A DNA stretch of 64,000 nt from Litoreibacter arenae DSM 19593 (GTDB lineage: Bacteria; Pseudomonadota; Alphaproteobacteria; Rhodobacterales; Rhodobacteraceae), in contig NZ_KE557314.1 of the NCBI RefSeq assembly GCF_000442275.2, forward strand, positions 1,023,085 through 1,087,084, given 5' to 3'. The first letter of the stretch is position 1. The number at the start of each line of letters is the position of its first letter. A program made the position numbers and the translations under genes. Shown piece after piece: positions 43,648 to 51,105 of the stretch. Below the pieces are notes generated by a model. It was given only the letters and a program-made list of their open reading frames with translations. It did no database searches and was not told the origin of the DNA.

Positions 43648-44469
43648 GTGAACGACATAAGTGGCGGGAATTACACGACGGCGGATGGTCGAAAGATCGG
43701 TAGCACGTTGATGGAAATGAAGAATATCACGCTTCGCTTTGGGGGTGTGATAGCAATCAAAGACATCTCGTTCGACATTCACGAAGGCGAAATCCGCGCT
43801 ATCATCGGGCCGAACGGGGCGGGGAAGTCTTCGATGCTCAACGTCGTTTCGGGGTTTTACAATCCGCAGGAAGGGGAGGTCTGGTTTCGTGGATCGAAGC
43901 GCCCCCCGATGAAGCCTTATCAGGTTGCGCAGCAGGGGATTGCGCGGACCTTTCAGAATATCGCCCTGTTTGAGGGGATGAGCGTTCTGGATAACGTCAT
44001 GACGGGCCGGTTGACGCATATGAAAGCCGGGCTTTTGAGCCAGATGATCTGGAAGGGAAAGGCCGAGAAGGAAGAGACGGAAAATCGGGAACTTGTTGAA
44101 AAGATTATTGATTTTCTGGAAATCCAAGCCATTCGCAAGACCCCTGTGGGCCGTTTGCCTTACGGCTTGAAAAAGCGGGTAGAGCTGGCGCGGGCTTTGG
44201 CGGCGGAGCCGAAGCTGTTGTTGCTGGACGAGCCGATGGCGGGGATGAACGTCGAGGAGAAAGAGGACATGAGCCGCTTTATCCTTGATGTTAATGATGA
44301 ATTTGGAACGACCATCGCGCTGATCGAGCATGATATGGGCGTGGTCATGGACCTCAGCGATCGTGTCGTGGTGATGGATTACGGCAAGAAGATCGGTGAC
44401 GGGACGCCGGATGAGGTGCGCAACAATCAAGAGGTGATCGACGCCTATCTGGGGGTGGCGCATGACTGA
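43648..44469 (+). CDS. ABC transporter ATPase, LivG type
   Basis: A 273-residue ATPase with Walker A GPNGAGKSS, signature PYGLKKRVELARALA, Walker B LLLLDEPMAGMN and the LivG-type insertion in RTFQNIALFEGMSVLDNVMTGR. I choose the GTG at 43648, which has TGGAGATGC upstream; an in-frame TTG at 43624 would place the start inside the extragenic motif. It energises import through the two LivH/LivM-type permeases downstream. Confidence 0.9.
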   Translation: MNDISGGNYTTADGRKIGSTLMEMKNITLRFGGVIAIKDISFDIHEGEIRAIIGPNGAGKSSMLNVVSGFYNPQEGEVWFRGSKRPPMKPYQVAQQGIARTFQNIALFEGMSVLDNVMTGRLTHMKAGLLSQMIWKGKAEKEETENRELVEKIIDFLEIQAIRKTPVGRLPYGLKKRVELARALAAEPKLLLLDEPMAGMNVEEKEDMSRFILDVNDEFGTTIALIEHDMGVVMDLSDRVVVMDYGKKIGDGTPDEVRNNQEVIDAYLGVAHD

Positions 44470-45007
44470 ATTCGGCGTCGGCATAGCGTCGGCTTTGCGT
44501 CGGCTTTGTGTCGGGCAGTTTGTCGGACCGCTAGGGATGGTGCTTTTGGCCAGCTCCGGTGCACAGGCGGGGGCCTGGGAAGAGTTCGAGACGCGGTGTC
44601 TGGTGCCGATGGGGAAGGTCGCGTCACCGACCACGGAGGGCTTGTCTGCGGGCACGACCAAGGCGCTTGACGGTTTCATGGAAGGGCGCGAGCGGGAAGC
44701 GCGGACGTTCGTCTCGCCGGACGGTCGCGTCGCCATGCTGGTTATCGACCCGTCCGAGACGGAATTTCTGGCCTGCGGGATTGTGGCAGACGGCGACCCG
44801 GCCTCGGAAGTCGACTGGGATATGTCCGAGGCGTGGCTTGACGCGCAGATTTCGGAAGGTCGGTATGTCAAAGCGGGTCAGTCGCTGCTTGGCCCTTACT
44901 TCCACAGCACAGAATGGCGCGAGCCGAAGCTGCGATACAGTTCGCTGCGAGGGCGTGATCCTGATGTTGTTTTCTACTTGATATCGGAGACCGGCCTTGA
45001 ATCGTGA
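44462..45007 (+). CDS. Exported protein of unknown function within the ABC cluster
   Basis: A 181-residue protein that I do not recognise. An N-terminal hydrophobic region (LCVGQFVGPLGMVLLASSGAQA, cleavage near 36) suggests export. The mature part has three blocks: WEEFETRCLVPMGK, a central beta-rich part with AMLVIDPSETEFLACGIV, and EPKLRYSSLRGRDPDVVFYL; the two cysteines may form a disulfide. It overlaps the preceding ATPase gene by 8 bases and lies 20 bases from the permease gene, so it is transcribed with the transporter and may assist uptake. Confidence 0.6.
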   Translation: MTEFGVGIASALRRLCVGQFVGPLGMVLLASSGAQAGAWEEFETRCLVPMGKVASPTTEGLSAGTTKALDGFMEGREREARTFVSPDGRVAMLVIDPSETEFLACGIVADGDPASEVDWDMSEAWLDAQISEGRYVKAGQSLLGPYFHSTEWREPKLRYSSLRGRDPDVVFYLISETGLES

Positions 45008-45027
45008 ACCCATGAATGGAGGCACCC

Positions 45028-46014
45028 ATGCCTGAGCAGTTTCTCTTTGCGATAGAAGTCACCCTGAACGGGCTGATGGCCGGGGTGCTTTATGCGCTGG
45101 TGGCGCTGGGCTTCGTGCTGATCTTCAAGGCATCGGGCATCTTCAACTACGCGCAGGGCGTCATGGCGTTGTTTGCGGCACTGACGCTGGTGGGGATCAT
45201 GGACGGGCAGGTGCCGTTCAGCCATCTGATCAACGCGATCTTCGGGACGGAGATCCACCATTTCGGCTGGCATGTGCCCGCGCTGCTGGCGATCATTCTG
45301 ACCGCATGTGTCATGGTGCTGTTTGCATGGCTGGTGCAGCGCTACATCTTCCGGCATCTGGTTAACCAAGAGCCGATTATCCTGTTCATGGCGACCATTG
45401 GCCTTGCCTATTTCCTTGAGGGCGTGGGCGATCTGATGTGGGGCTCCGACATCAAGAAGCTGGATGTGGGGCTGCCGCAGGGCATCAACGAGTGGATCGA
45501 CGAGACCACGTTCAACGCCTTCGGCTACGGGTTCTTTATCGACAACCTCGATATCTCGGCCACGATTGTGGCGATTGTGCTGGTGGCGGCGCTGATCATG
45601 TTCTCGCAATACACCAAGCAGGGGCGCGCCTTGCGGGCGGTGGCGGACGATCACCAAGCGGCTTTGTCAGTAGGGATTTCGCTGAACTTCATCTGGGTGC
45701 TGGTCTGGTCCATCGCAGGCTTCGTCGCGCTGGTCGCGGGGATCATGTGGGGTGCCAAGTCCGGCGTGCAGTTCTCGCTGTCGCTGATTGCGCTGAAGGC
45801 GCTGCCGGTGCTGATGCTGGGCGGGTTTACGTCCATTCCCGGCGCGATTGTCGGGGGCCTCATTATCGGCGTGGGGGAGAAGCTGTTCGAGTTTCTGGTC
45901 GGCCCGATGATCGGCGGCGCGACGGAGAACTGGTTCGCCTATGTGCTGGCGCTGATATTCCTCGTGTTCCGTCCGCAAGGGCTGTTCGGCGAGAAGATCA
46001 TCGAGAGGGTGTGA
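45028..46014 (+). CDS. ABC transporter permease, LivH type
   Basis: A 328-residue membrane protein with about eight hydrophobic segments. It has the LivH-type opening TLNGLMAGVLYALVALGFVLIFKASGIFNYAQG, and the cytoplasmic coupling element near RALRAVADDHQAALSVGI and KALPVLMLGGFTSIPGAI. I chose ATG 45028, preceded by GGAGGCACCC, over an ATG four codons earlier. It pairs with the LivM-type permease at 46556. Confidence 0.9.
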   Translation: MPEQFLFAIEVTLNGLMAGVLYALVALGFVLIFKASGIFNYAQGVMALFAALTLVGIMDGQVPFSHLINAIFGTEIHHFGWHVPALLAIILTACVMVLFAWLVQRYIFRHLVNQEPIILFMATIGLAYFLEGVGDLMWGSDIKKLDVGLPQGINEWIDETTFNAFGYGFFIDNLDISATIVAIVLVAALIMFSQYTKQGRALRAVADDHQAALSVGISLNFIWVLVWSIAGFVALVAGIMWGAKSGVQFSLSLIALKALPVLMLGGFTSIPGAIVGGLIIGVGEKLFEFLVGPMIGGATENWFAYVLALIFLVFRPQGLFGEKIIERV

Positions 46015-46016
46015 CG

Positions 46017-46259
46017 ATGAGCAAAATCATAGCCATTCTGAATGTCGTTGCGTGGTCGGGCTTCTGGGCCTTCGGGTATCTGGCGCTGAGCTCGGAGGCG
46101 CATAACACCGGACAGATGATGATTGCAGGATGTCTTGCCGTGCTGGGTGCCGCTGTCGGGCTGTTCACCTATCTGCAACTGGTGCGCCACTCCGAGGTGA
46201 CGGGTTACGCCAAGCCGCGCAACCGGGTGCCGGCGCATTTGCGGGAGAGTGCGGAATGA
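46017..46259 (+). CDS. Small two-helix membrane protein in the ABC cluster
   Basis: An 80-residue protein with two hydrophobic segments (IIAILNVVAWSGFWAFGYLAL and MMIAGCLAVLGAAVGLFTYL) and a basic C-terminus (YAKPRNRVPAHLRESAE). It starts 2 bases after the permease stop. I recognise no domain. Its place between the two permease genes suggests a membrane accessory of the transporter. Confidence 0.65.
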   Translation: MSKIIAILNVVAWSGFWAFGYLALSSEAHNTGQMMIAGCLAVLGAAVGLFTYLQLVRHSEVTGYAKPRNRVPAHLRESAE

Positions 46260-46319
46260 TAATGATGGAACAAATGACCCTCTCTGGCAGTTACCTCTCA
46301 AAAGAGGAGCAAGAGTGCC

Positions 46320-46514
46320 ATGAGAATGATCGGACTACTGGCGACCATCGCGCTGTCTTTTGCCGTGGCCTTCGGGTTGCTGGCAATTACCGCAAAAACC
46401 TGGATCGGCCTGTGGGCCTTCGCAGTGGTGATGTGCATGAGCATCGCCGTGGGCTACGCCTCGGTGCAGCGGCTGCGGCAGGAACGCTGGCGCGAACTGA
46501 TCGTCGAGGACTGA
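46320..46514 (+). CDS. Second small two-helix membrane protein in the ABC cluster
   Basis: A 64-residue protein with two hydrophobic stretches (IGLLATIALSFAVAFGLLAI and IGLWAFAVVMCMSIAVGYA) and a short charged tail (RLRQERWRELIVED). GAGGAGCAAGAGTGCC precedes the ATG, so translation is plausible. No recognised domain. It shares topology with the 80-residue neighbour and lies between it and the LivM-type permease gene. Confidence 0.6.
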   Translation: MRMIGLLATIALSFAVAFGLLAITAKTWIGLWAFAVVMCMSIAVGYASVQRLRQERWRELIVED

Positions 46515-46555
46515 AACACGGGCTGACGCGCCCTCTAGCAGGAGGGCGCTAAGCC

Positions 46556-47632
46556 ATGTTTTACCGCGAAGCCGGCGATTTCAAGACAAGCTATCCCGAG
46601 GATAGCCAGACTTTCCCCATCAAGTTCGACCGCTACCGCTATTACGTGGTGCTGGCGGTCGCTTTCCTGATCATCCCGTTCATCATTAACGACTACTGGG
46701 CGAACGCCGTGTTCGTGCCGTTCCTGATCTACGCGATTGCGGCGATCGGGCTGAACATTTTGACGGGTTATTGCGGGCAGGTCAGCCTCGGCACCGGGGG
46801 CTTCATGGCCGTGGGGGCCTATTCCGTCTACAAGCTGATGACCGCGTTTCCAGAAGTGTCGATGCTGATCCACGTGCCATTGGCGGGGTTGATCACTGCG
46901 GGGGTCGTGACCCTATTCGGGCTGCCCTCCCTGCGCATTAAGGGGTTCTATCTGGCCGTGGCGACGCTGGCCGCGCAGTTCTTTCTGGTGTGGCTGTTCA
47001 ACAAGGTACCGTGGTTTTACAACTACTCGGCCTCGGGGCAGATCTCGTCGCCGGAGCGGGACGTGTTCGGCATCATCGTAACCGGGCCCAATACCGAGGC
47101 GTGGGCGAAATACATGATCTGCCTTGTCTTTGTGACACTGGCGGCGCTGATCGCGCGCAACCTGACGCGCGGCTCGATCGGGCGGAAATGGATGGCGATC
47201 CGCGACATGGACATCGCCGCCGAGATCATCGGGGTGAACCCGATGATGGCCAAGCTGTCGGCCTTTGCGGTGTCGGGCTTCTTCGTGGGCATCGCGGGGG
47301 CGCTGTTCTTCAGCGTCTATCTGGGGGCCGCGGAAGTGGGCGAGAGCTTCGGGATCGACAAGTCGTTTCTGGTTCTGTTCATGGTGATTATCGGCGGGCT
47401 GGGCTCGATCTTCGGCTCGTTTGCAGGCGCGGCATTCATGGTGCTGCTGCCGGTGTTCCTGAAGAACGTGTTCGTGGGTATGCTGGGCTGGCCCACCGAT
47501 CTGGCGGCGCATTTGCAATTTATCGTCGCAGGTGGCCTGATCATCGTGTTCCTGATTCTGGAGCCGCACGGGCTGGCGCAGCTTTGGCGGCTGGCGAAAG
47601 AGAAACTGCGGCTTTGGCCGTTTCCGCATTAG
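46556..47632 (+). CDS. ABC transporter permease, LivM type
   Basis: A 358-residue membrane protein with the LivM-type core: AIAAIGLNILTGYCGQVSLGTGGFMAVGAY, GLPSLRIKGFYLAVATLA, RKWMAIRDMDIAAEIIGVN and VIIGGLGSIFGSFAGAAF. An extra hydrophilic stretch around residues 20-35 (FPIKFDRYRYY) leads into the first helix. AGGAGGGCGCTAAGCC stands before the ATG. It forms the membrane channel with the LivH-type protein. Confidence 0.9.
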   Translation: MFYREAGDFKTSYPEDSQTFPIKFDRYRYYVVLAVAFLIIPFIINDYWANAVFVPFLIYAIAAIGLNILTGYCGQVSLGTGGFMAVGAYSVYKLMTAFPEVSMLIHVPLAGLITAGVVTLFGLPSLRIKGFYLAVATLAAQFFLVWLFNKVPWFYNYSASGQISSPERDVFGIIVTGPNTEAWAKYMICLVFVTLAALIARNLTRGSIGRKWMAIRDMDIAAEIIGVNPMMAKLSAFAVSGFFVGIAGALFFSVYLGAAEVGESFGIDKSFLVLFMVIIGGLGSIFGSFAGAAFMVLLPVFLKNVFVGMLGWPTDLAAHLQFIVAGGLIIVFLILEPHGLAQLWRLAKEKLRLWPFPH

Positions 47633-47638
47633 CGGTGA

Positions 47639-47660
47639 GGCGGGGTGAACCCCGCCCTAC
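47639..47660 (-). repeat. REP-like palindromic element with GTAG head
   Basis: On the minus strand: GTAG followed by GGCGGGG-TTCA-CCCCGCC, a perfect 7-bp hairpin with a 4-base loop. A GTAG/GTGG tetranucleotide beside a GC hairpin is the defining form of REP sequences mobilised by RAYT transposases. Only this copy is evident in the window. It lies between the LivM-type permease and binding-protein genes, where hairpins often stabilise mRNA. Confidence 0.5.
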
Positions 47661-47687
47661 AATGAGATCCAAGGGAGGATATAGAAG

Positions 47688-48959
47688 ATGAAACTAACAG
47701 CAATTGCAGCGGCAGCCGTTATGGCCGCAAGCCCGGTGATGGCGGACCTCGTGTTCCCCGACCTGAGCTACCGGACAGGCCCCTATGCGGCGAACGGAAT
47801 TCCGTTCTCGGACGGGTATCAGGACTACTTCACCCTGCTCAACGAGCGTGATGGCGGCATCGGGGGCGTGCCAGCCAAAGTGATCGAATGCGAAACCGGC
47901 TACAACACCGAGAAGGGTGTGGAATGCTACGAGGCCACCAAGGGCGAAGGCGCGCTGGTGTATCAGCCGCTGTCGACCGGCATCACCTACCAGCTGATCC
48001 CCAAAGTGACCGCGGATGGCATCCCGATGCACACGATGGGCTATGGCCGGACGTCGGCGAAGAACGGCAAAGTGTTCTCCAACGTGTTCAACTACCCGGC
48101 CAACTACTGGGACGGGGCATCGCACGCGATCAACCACATCATGAGCCAAGGCGACATCGCCGGGAAGAAAATCGCGCTGGTGTATCACAACTCCGCCTAT
48201 GGCAAGGAGCCGATCCGCACGCTGGAGGAGCTGTCCAAGAAGCATGGCTTCGAGCTGATGCTGGTGCCGGTGGATCACCCCGGTCAGGAGCAGAAGTCTC
48301 AATGGCTGCAAATCCGCCAGCAGCGCCCCGACAACGTCATCATGTATGGCTGGGGCGTGATGAATCAGGTCGCCATTCAGGAAGCCGCGAACATCCGCTT
48401 CCCGATGGAGAATTTCATCGGCATCTGGTGGTCCGGCTCGGAGAATGACGTGCTGCCAGCGGGTGACCGCGCCGACGGCTACAAGGCGCTGACCTTCCAC
48501 AACCTTGGCGACGACTACCCGCTCTATGACGACCTGCGCAAATACGTGGTCGACGCGGGCAAGGCTGCGGGTGCGGGCGACCAGTTGGGCTCGGCCCTGT
48601 ATAACCGCGGCATGTACGCGGCGATGCTGGCCGCCGAGGCTGCCAAGACCGCGCAGGAAATCCACGGCACCGGCGACATCACCCCAGCGATGATGCGTGA
48701 CGGCATGGAGGCTTTGGAGATGACCGAGGCCAAGATGGAGGAGATCGGTCTTCCCGGCTTCGGCCCCGAATTCAAGGTGTCGTGCGAGAACCATGGCGGC
48801 AACGGCCTTGGCGCGGTGGCGCAGTGGGATTATGCGGCGAAAGAATGGAAGCTGATTACGGGCTATGAAGGCTCGGATCAGGACGTCATCCAGCCGTTGG
48901 TTGACGAGGATAGTGCGGCATTCGCCGCCGAATCCGGCATCGAGCCTGGCTGCAAGTAA
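47688..48959 (+). CDS. ABC transporter periplasmic binding protein (branched-chain amino acid type)
   Basis: A 423-residue protein with a signal peptide (LTAIAAAAVMAASPVMA, cleavage near 19) and the type-I periplasmic-binding fold: YRTGPYAANGIPFSDGYQDYFTLLNERDGG, IALVYHNSAYGKEPI and NVIMYGWGVMNQ. The ligand is unknown; family members bind amino acids, amides, short carboxylates or aromatic acids. AAGGGAGGATATAGAAG is a strong ribosome-binding site, fitting the need for high expression. A perfect terminator follows. Confidence 0.9.
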   Translation: MKLTAIAAAAVMAASPVMADLVFPDLSYRTGPYAANGIPFSDGYQDYFTLLNERDGGIGGVPAKVIECETGYNTEKGVECYEATKGEGALVYQPLSTGITYQLIPKVTADGIPMHTMGYGRTSAKNGKVFSNVFNYPANYWDGASHAINHIMSQGDIAGKKIALVYHNSAYGKEPIRTLEELSKKHGFELMLVPVDHPGQEQKSQWLQIRQQRPDNVIMYGWGVMNQVAIQEAANIRFPMENFIGIWWSGSENDVLPAGDRADGYKALTFHNLGDDYPLYDDLRKYVVDAGKAAGAGDQLGSALYNRGMYAAMLAAEAAKTAQEIHGTGDITPAMMRDGMEALEMTEAKMEEIGLPGFGPEFKVSCENHGGNGLGAVAQWDYAAKEWKLITGYEGSDQDVIQPLVDEDSAAFAAESGIEPGCK

Positions 48960-48968
48960 GAGCTATTT

Positions 48969-49010
48969 CCCCGGCCCGCTGATGTGGCGGGCCGGGGATT
49001 GAATATTTTT
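48969..49010 (+). terminator. Intrinsic terminator after the binding protein gene
   Basis: CCCCGGCCCGC (48969-48979) pairs perfectly with GCGGGCCGGGG (48987-48997) around TGATGTG; an AT-rich tract with TATTTTT follows. The tail of this terminator overlaps copy 2 of the dispersed motif. Confidence 0.85.
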
Positions 49011-49021
49011 GCCAAGATGAA
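49001..49021 (+). repeat. Dispersed extragenic motif, copy 2
   Basis: GAATATTTTTGCCAAGATGA directly follows the terminator stem at 48987-48997, upstream of the LivF-type ATPase gene. It matches copy 1 (43603), copy 3 (49909) and copy 4 (53384) in pattern. Confidence 0.5.
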
Positions 49022-49078
49022 ACCATAGGGTTGCGCCTGTTAGGGGCGGGCCCGTGTTAACCTTAACGGGATGTTGAA

Positions 49079-49900
49079 ATGCTGGATGGTTCCAAAACCG
49101 AGACCCTCTTGGAGGTCAACAACATCGAGGTGATTTACAATCACGTCATTCTGGTGCTGAAGGGCGTGTCCCTGAAAGTGGCTCAGCGCGGGATTACCGC
49201 GCTTTTGGGCGGCAATGGCGCGGGCAAGACGACGACGCTGAAGGCGGTGTCGAACCTGCTGCATTCGGAGCGGGGGGAGGTCACCAAGGGCTCGATCATC
49301 TATCGCGGCGACCGTGTGGCGGGGCTGGACCCCGCCGACATGGTGAAGCGCGGTGTGATTCAGGTGATGGAGGGGCGCCATTGCTTCGAGCACCTGACGG
49401 TTGAAGAGAACCTGATGACGGGAGCCTATACGCGATCTGACGGGCGTGGCGCGATCGCGGAGGATCTGGAGAAGGTCTATGCATATTTCCCGCGCCTGCG
49501 GGAGCGGCGGACGTCGCAAGCGGGCTATACCTCGGGCGGGGAACAGCAGATGGTGGCAATTGGCCGTGCGATGATGGCCAAGCCGGAAACGATCCTGCTG
49601 GACGAGCCGTCGATGGGCTTGGCCCCGCAACTGGTCGAAGAGATTTTCGGTATCGTGAAGTCTTTGAACGAACAGGAAGGTGTATCTTTCCTGCTGGCCG
49701 AGCAGAACACCAACGTGGCGCTGCGCTTTGCACATTACGGGTATATTCTTGAGAGCGGCCGCGTGGTGATGGACGGGCCAGCGGCGGAGTTGCGGGAGAA
49801 CCCGGACGTGAAGGAGTTCTACCTTGGCATGTCGGATGAGGGGCGCAAGTCGTTCCGCGATGTGCGCAGCTACCGGCGTCGCAAGCGGTGGCTGTCGTAG
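49079..49900 (+). CDS. ABC transporter ATPase, LivF type
   Basis: A 273-residue ATPase: Walker A GGNGAGKTT, signature YTSGGEQQMVAIGRAMM, Walker B TILLDEPSMGLAPQ and switch histidine region VALRFAHYGYILESGRV. C-terminal RSYRRRKRWLS is an unusually basic tail. It follows a terminator, so it likely has its own promoter or depends on read-through. The ATG lacks a strong ribosome-binding site. It pairs with the LivG-type ATPase at 43648. Confidence 0.88.
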   Translation: MLDGSKTETLLEVNNIEVIYNHVILVLKGVSLKVAQRGITALLGGNGAGKTTTLKAVSNLLHSERGEVTKGSIIYRGDRVAGLDPADMVKRGVIQVMEGRHCFEHLTVEENLMTGAYTRSDGRGAIAEDLEKVYAYFPRLRERRTSQAGYTSGGEQQMVAIGRAMMAKPETILLDEPSMGLAPQLVEEIFGIVKSLNEQEGVSFLLAEQNTNVALRFAHYGYILESGRVVMDGPAAELRENPDVKEFYLGMSDEGRKSFRDVRSYRRRKRWLS

Positions 49901-49905
49901 CTTTT

Positions 49906-49930
49906 TCGAGTATTTTTAACCAAATGGAGA
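49906..49930 (+). repeat. Dispersed extragenic motif, copy 3
   Basis: GAGTATTTTTAACCAAATGG, immediately upstream of the ribosome-binding GGAGA of the ligase-like gene. Its right half, CCAAATGGAGA, is identical to copy 1 at 43630-43640. Confidence 0.5.
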
Positions 49931-49936
49931 CGTGAC

Positions 49937-51091
49937 GTGGGATTCTATGACGATCTGGAGACCCGCAGCGCGGATGCGCGCGAAGCGACTCATGTGGCGG
50001 CTTTGCAGGCGCTTGGGGTGAAACTGGGCAGCTTGGCGGAGTTGGCGGGTTTGCCGGTTTTGCGCAAATCGGAGTTGTCGGCGAAGCAGAAGGCTGAGCC
50101 GCCTTTCGGGGGGATGCATGTGGGCGATGTGGCGCATGTGTTTCAATCGCCGGGGCCGATTTACGAGCCGGGCGGGGTTTCCCATGACTGGTGGCGCTTC
50201 GGGCGGTTTTTGCATGCCTGCGGGATTGGGTCTGCGGACGTGGTGCAGAACTGTTTTGGCTACCACCTGACACCTGCGGGGATGATGTTCGAGAATGGCG
50301 CGCGGGCCGTGGGCGCGCGGGTTTTACCGGCTGGCACCGGACAGACGGAGTTGCAGGTGCGGGCGGCCAAGGACGTGGGCGCGACCACCTATGCCGGGAC
50401 GCCGGACTATCTGAACGTAATCTTGGAGAAGGCCGACGAGATTGGCGAAGTCTTGGGCTTCACCAAGGCGGCGGTGTCGGCGGGAGCGTTGTTCCCGTCC
50501 CTGCGGCAGGCCTATGCGGATCGCGGGATTTCCTGCCTGCAATGCTATGCCACCGCCGATCTGGGGCATGTCGCCTACGAGTCGGAAGCCATGGAAGGCA
50601 TGATTGTCGATGAGGGCGTCATCGTGGAGATCGTGACGCCCGGCACGGGCGACCCTGTGGCCGAGGGCCAAGTGGGGGAGATCGTTGTGACCTCGCTCAA
50701 CCCTGATTATCCGCTGATCCGGTTTGGCACGGGCGATATGAGCGCGGTGATGTCGGGTGTGTCGCCCTGTGGGCGGACGAATATGCGCATCAAGGGCTGG
50801 ATGGGCCGCGCGGATCAGACGACCAAGATCAAGGGGATGTTCGTGCGGCCTGAACAGGTGGCTGACCTCGTGGCCAAGCATCCGGAGATTGCGCGGGCGC
50901 GGGTTGTTGCGTCCCGCGACGGCGAGATGGACGTGATGCGGGTTCTGATCGAGGCCGATGGTGGCGATGCGGAGACCTATGCGGCATCGGTCGTGGATGT
51001 GTTGAAACTAAAAGGCACGGTGGAGGTTGTTCCTGTGGGCAGCCTGCCCAACGATGGGCTCGTGATCGAGGACCAGCGCAGCTACGACTAG
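49937..51091 (+). CDS. PaaK-like (phenylacetate-CoA ligase family) protein with a degenerate P-loop
   Basis: A 384-residue member of the adenylate-forming PaaK family. The C-terminal elements are good (RFGTGDMSAVM, WMGRADQTTKIKGMFVRPEQVADL). The N-terminal phosphate-binding loop, normally SSGTTGKPT-like, reads FQSPGPIYEPGG, so ATP handling may differ. The start is GTG at 49937 with GGAGACGTGAC upstream. As the last gene of the transport cluster it may activate, bind or sense the imported acid. Confidence 0.78.
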   Translation: MGFYDDLETRSADAREATHVAALQALGVKLGSLAELAGLPVLRKSELSAKQKAEPPFGGMHVGDVAHVFQSPGPIYEPGGVSHDWWRFGRFLHACGIGSADVVQNCFGYHLTPAGMMFENGARAVGARVLPAGTGQTELQVRAAKDVGATTYAGTPDYLNVILEKADEIGEVLGFTKAAVSAGALFPSLRQAYADRGISCLQCYATADLGHVAYESEAMEGMIVDEGVIVEIVTPGTGDPVAEGQVGEIVVTSLNPDYPLIRFGTGDMSAVMSGVSPCGRTNMRIKGWMGRADQTTKIKGMFVRPEQVADLVAKHPEIARARVVASRDGEMDVMRVLIEADGGDAETYAASVVDVLKLKGTVEVVPVGSLPNDGLVIEDQRSYD

Positions 51092-51105
51092 ATAAGGAAT
51101 TCGCC

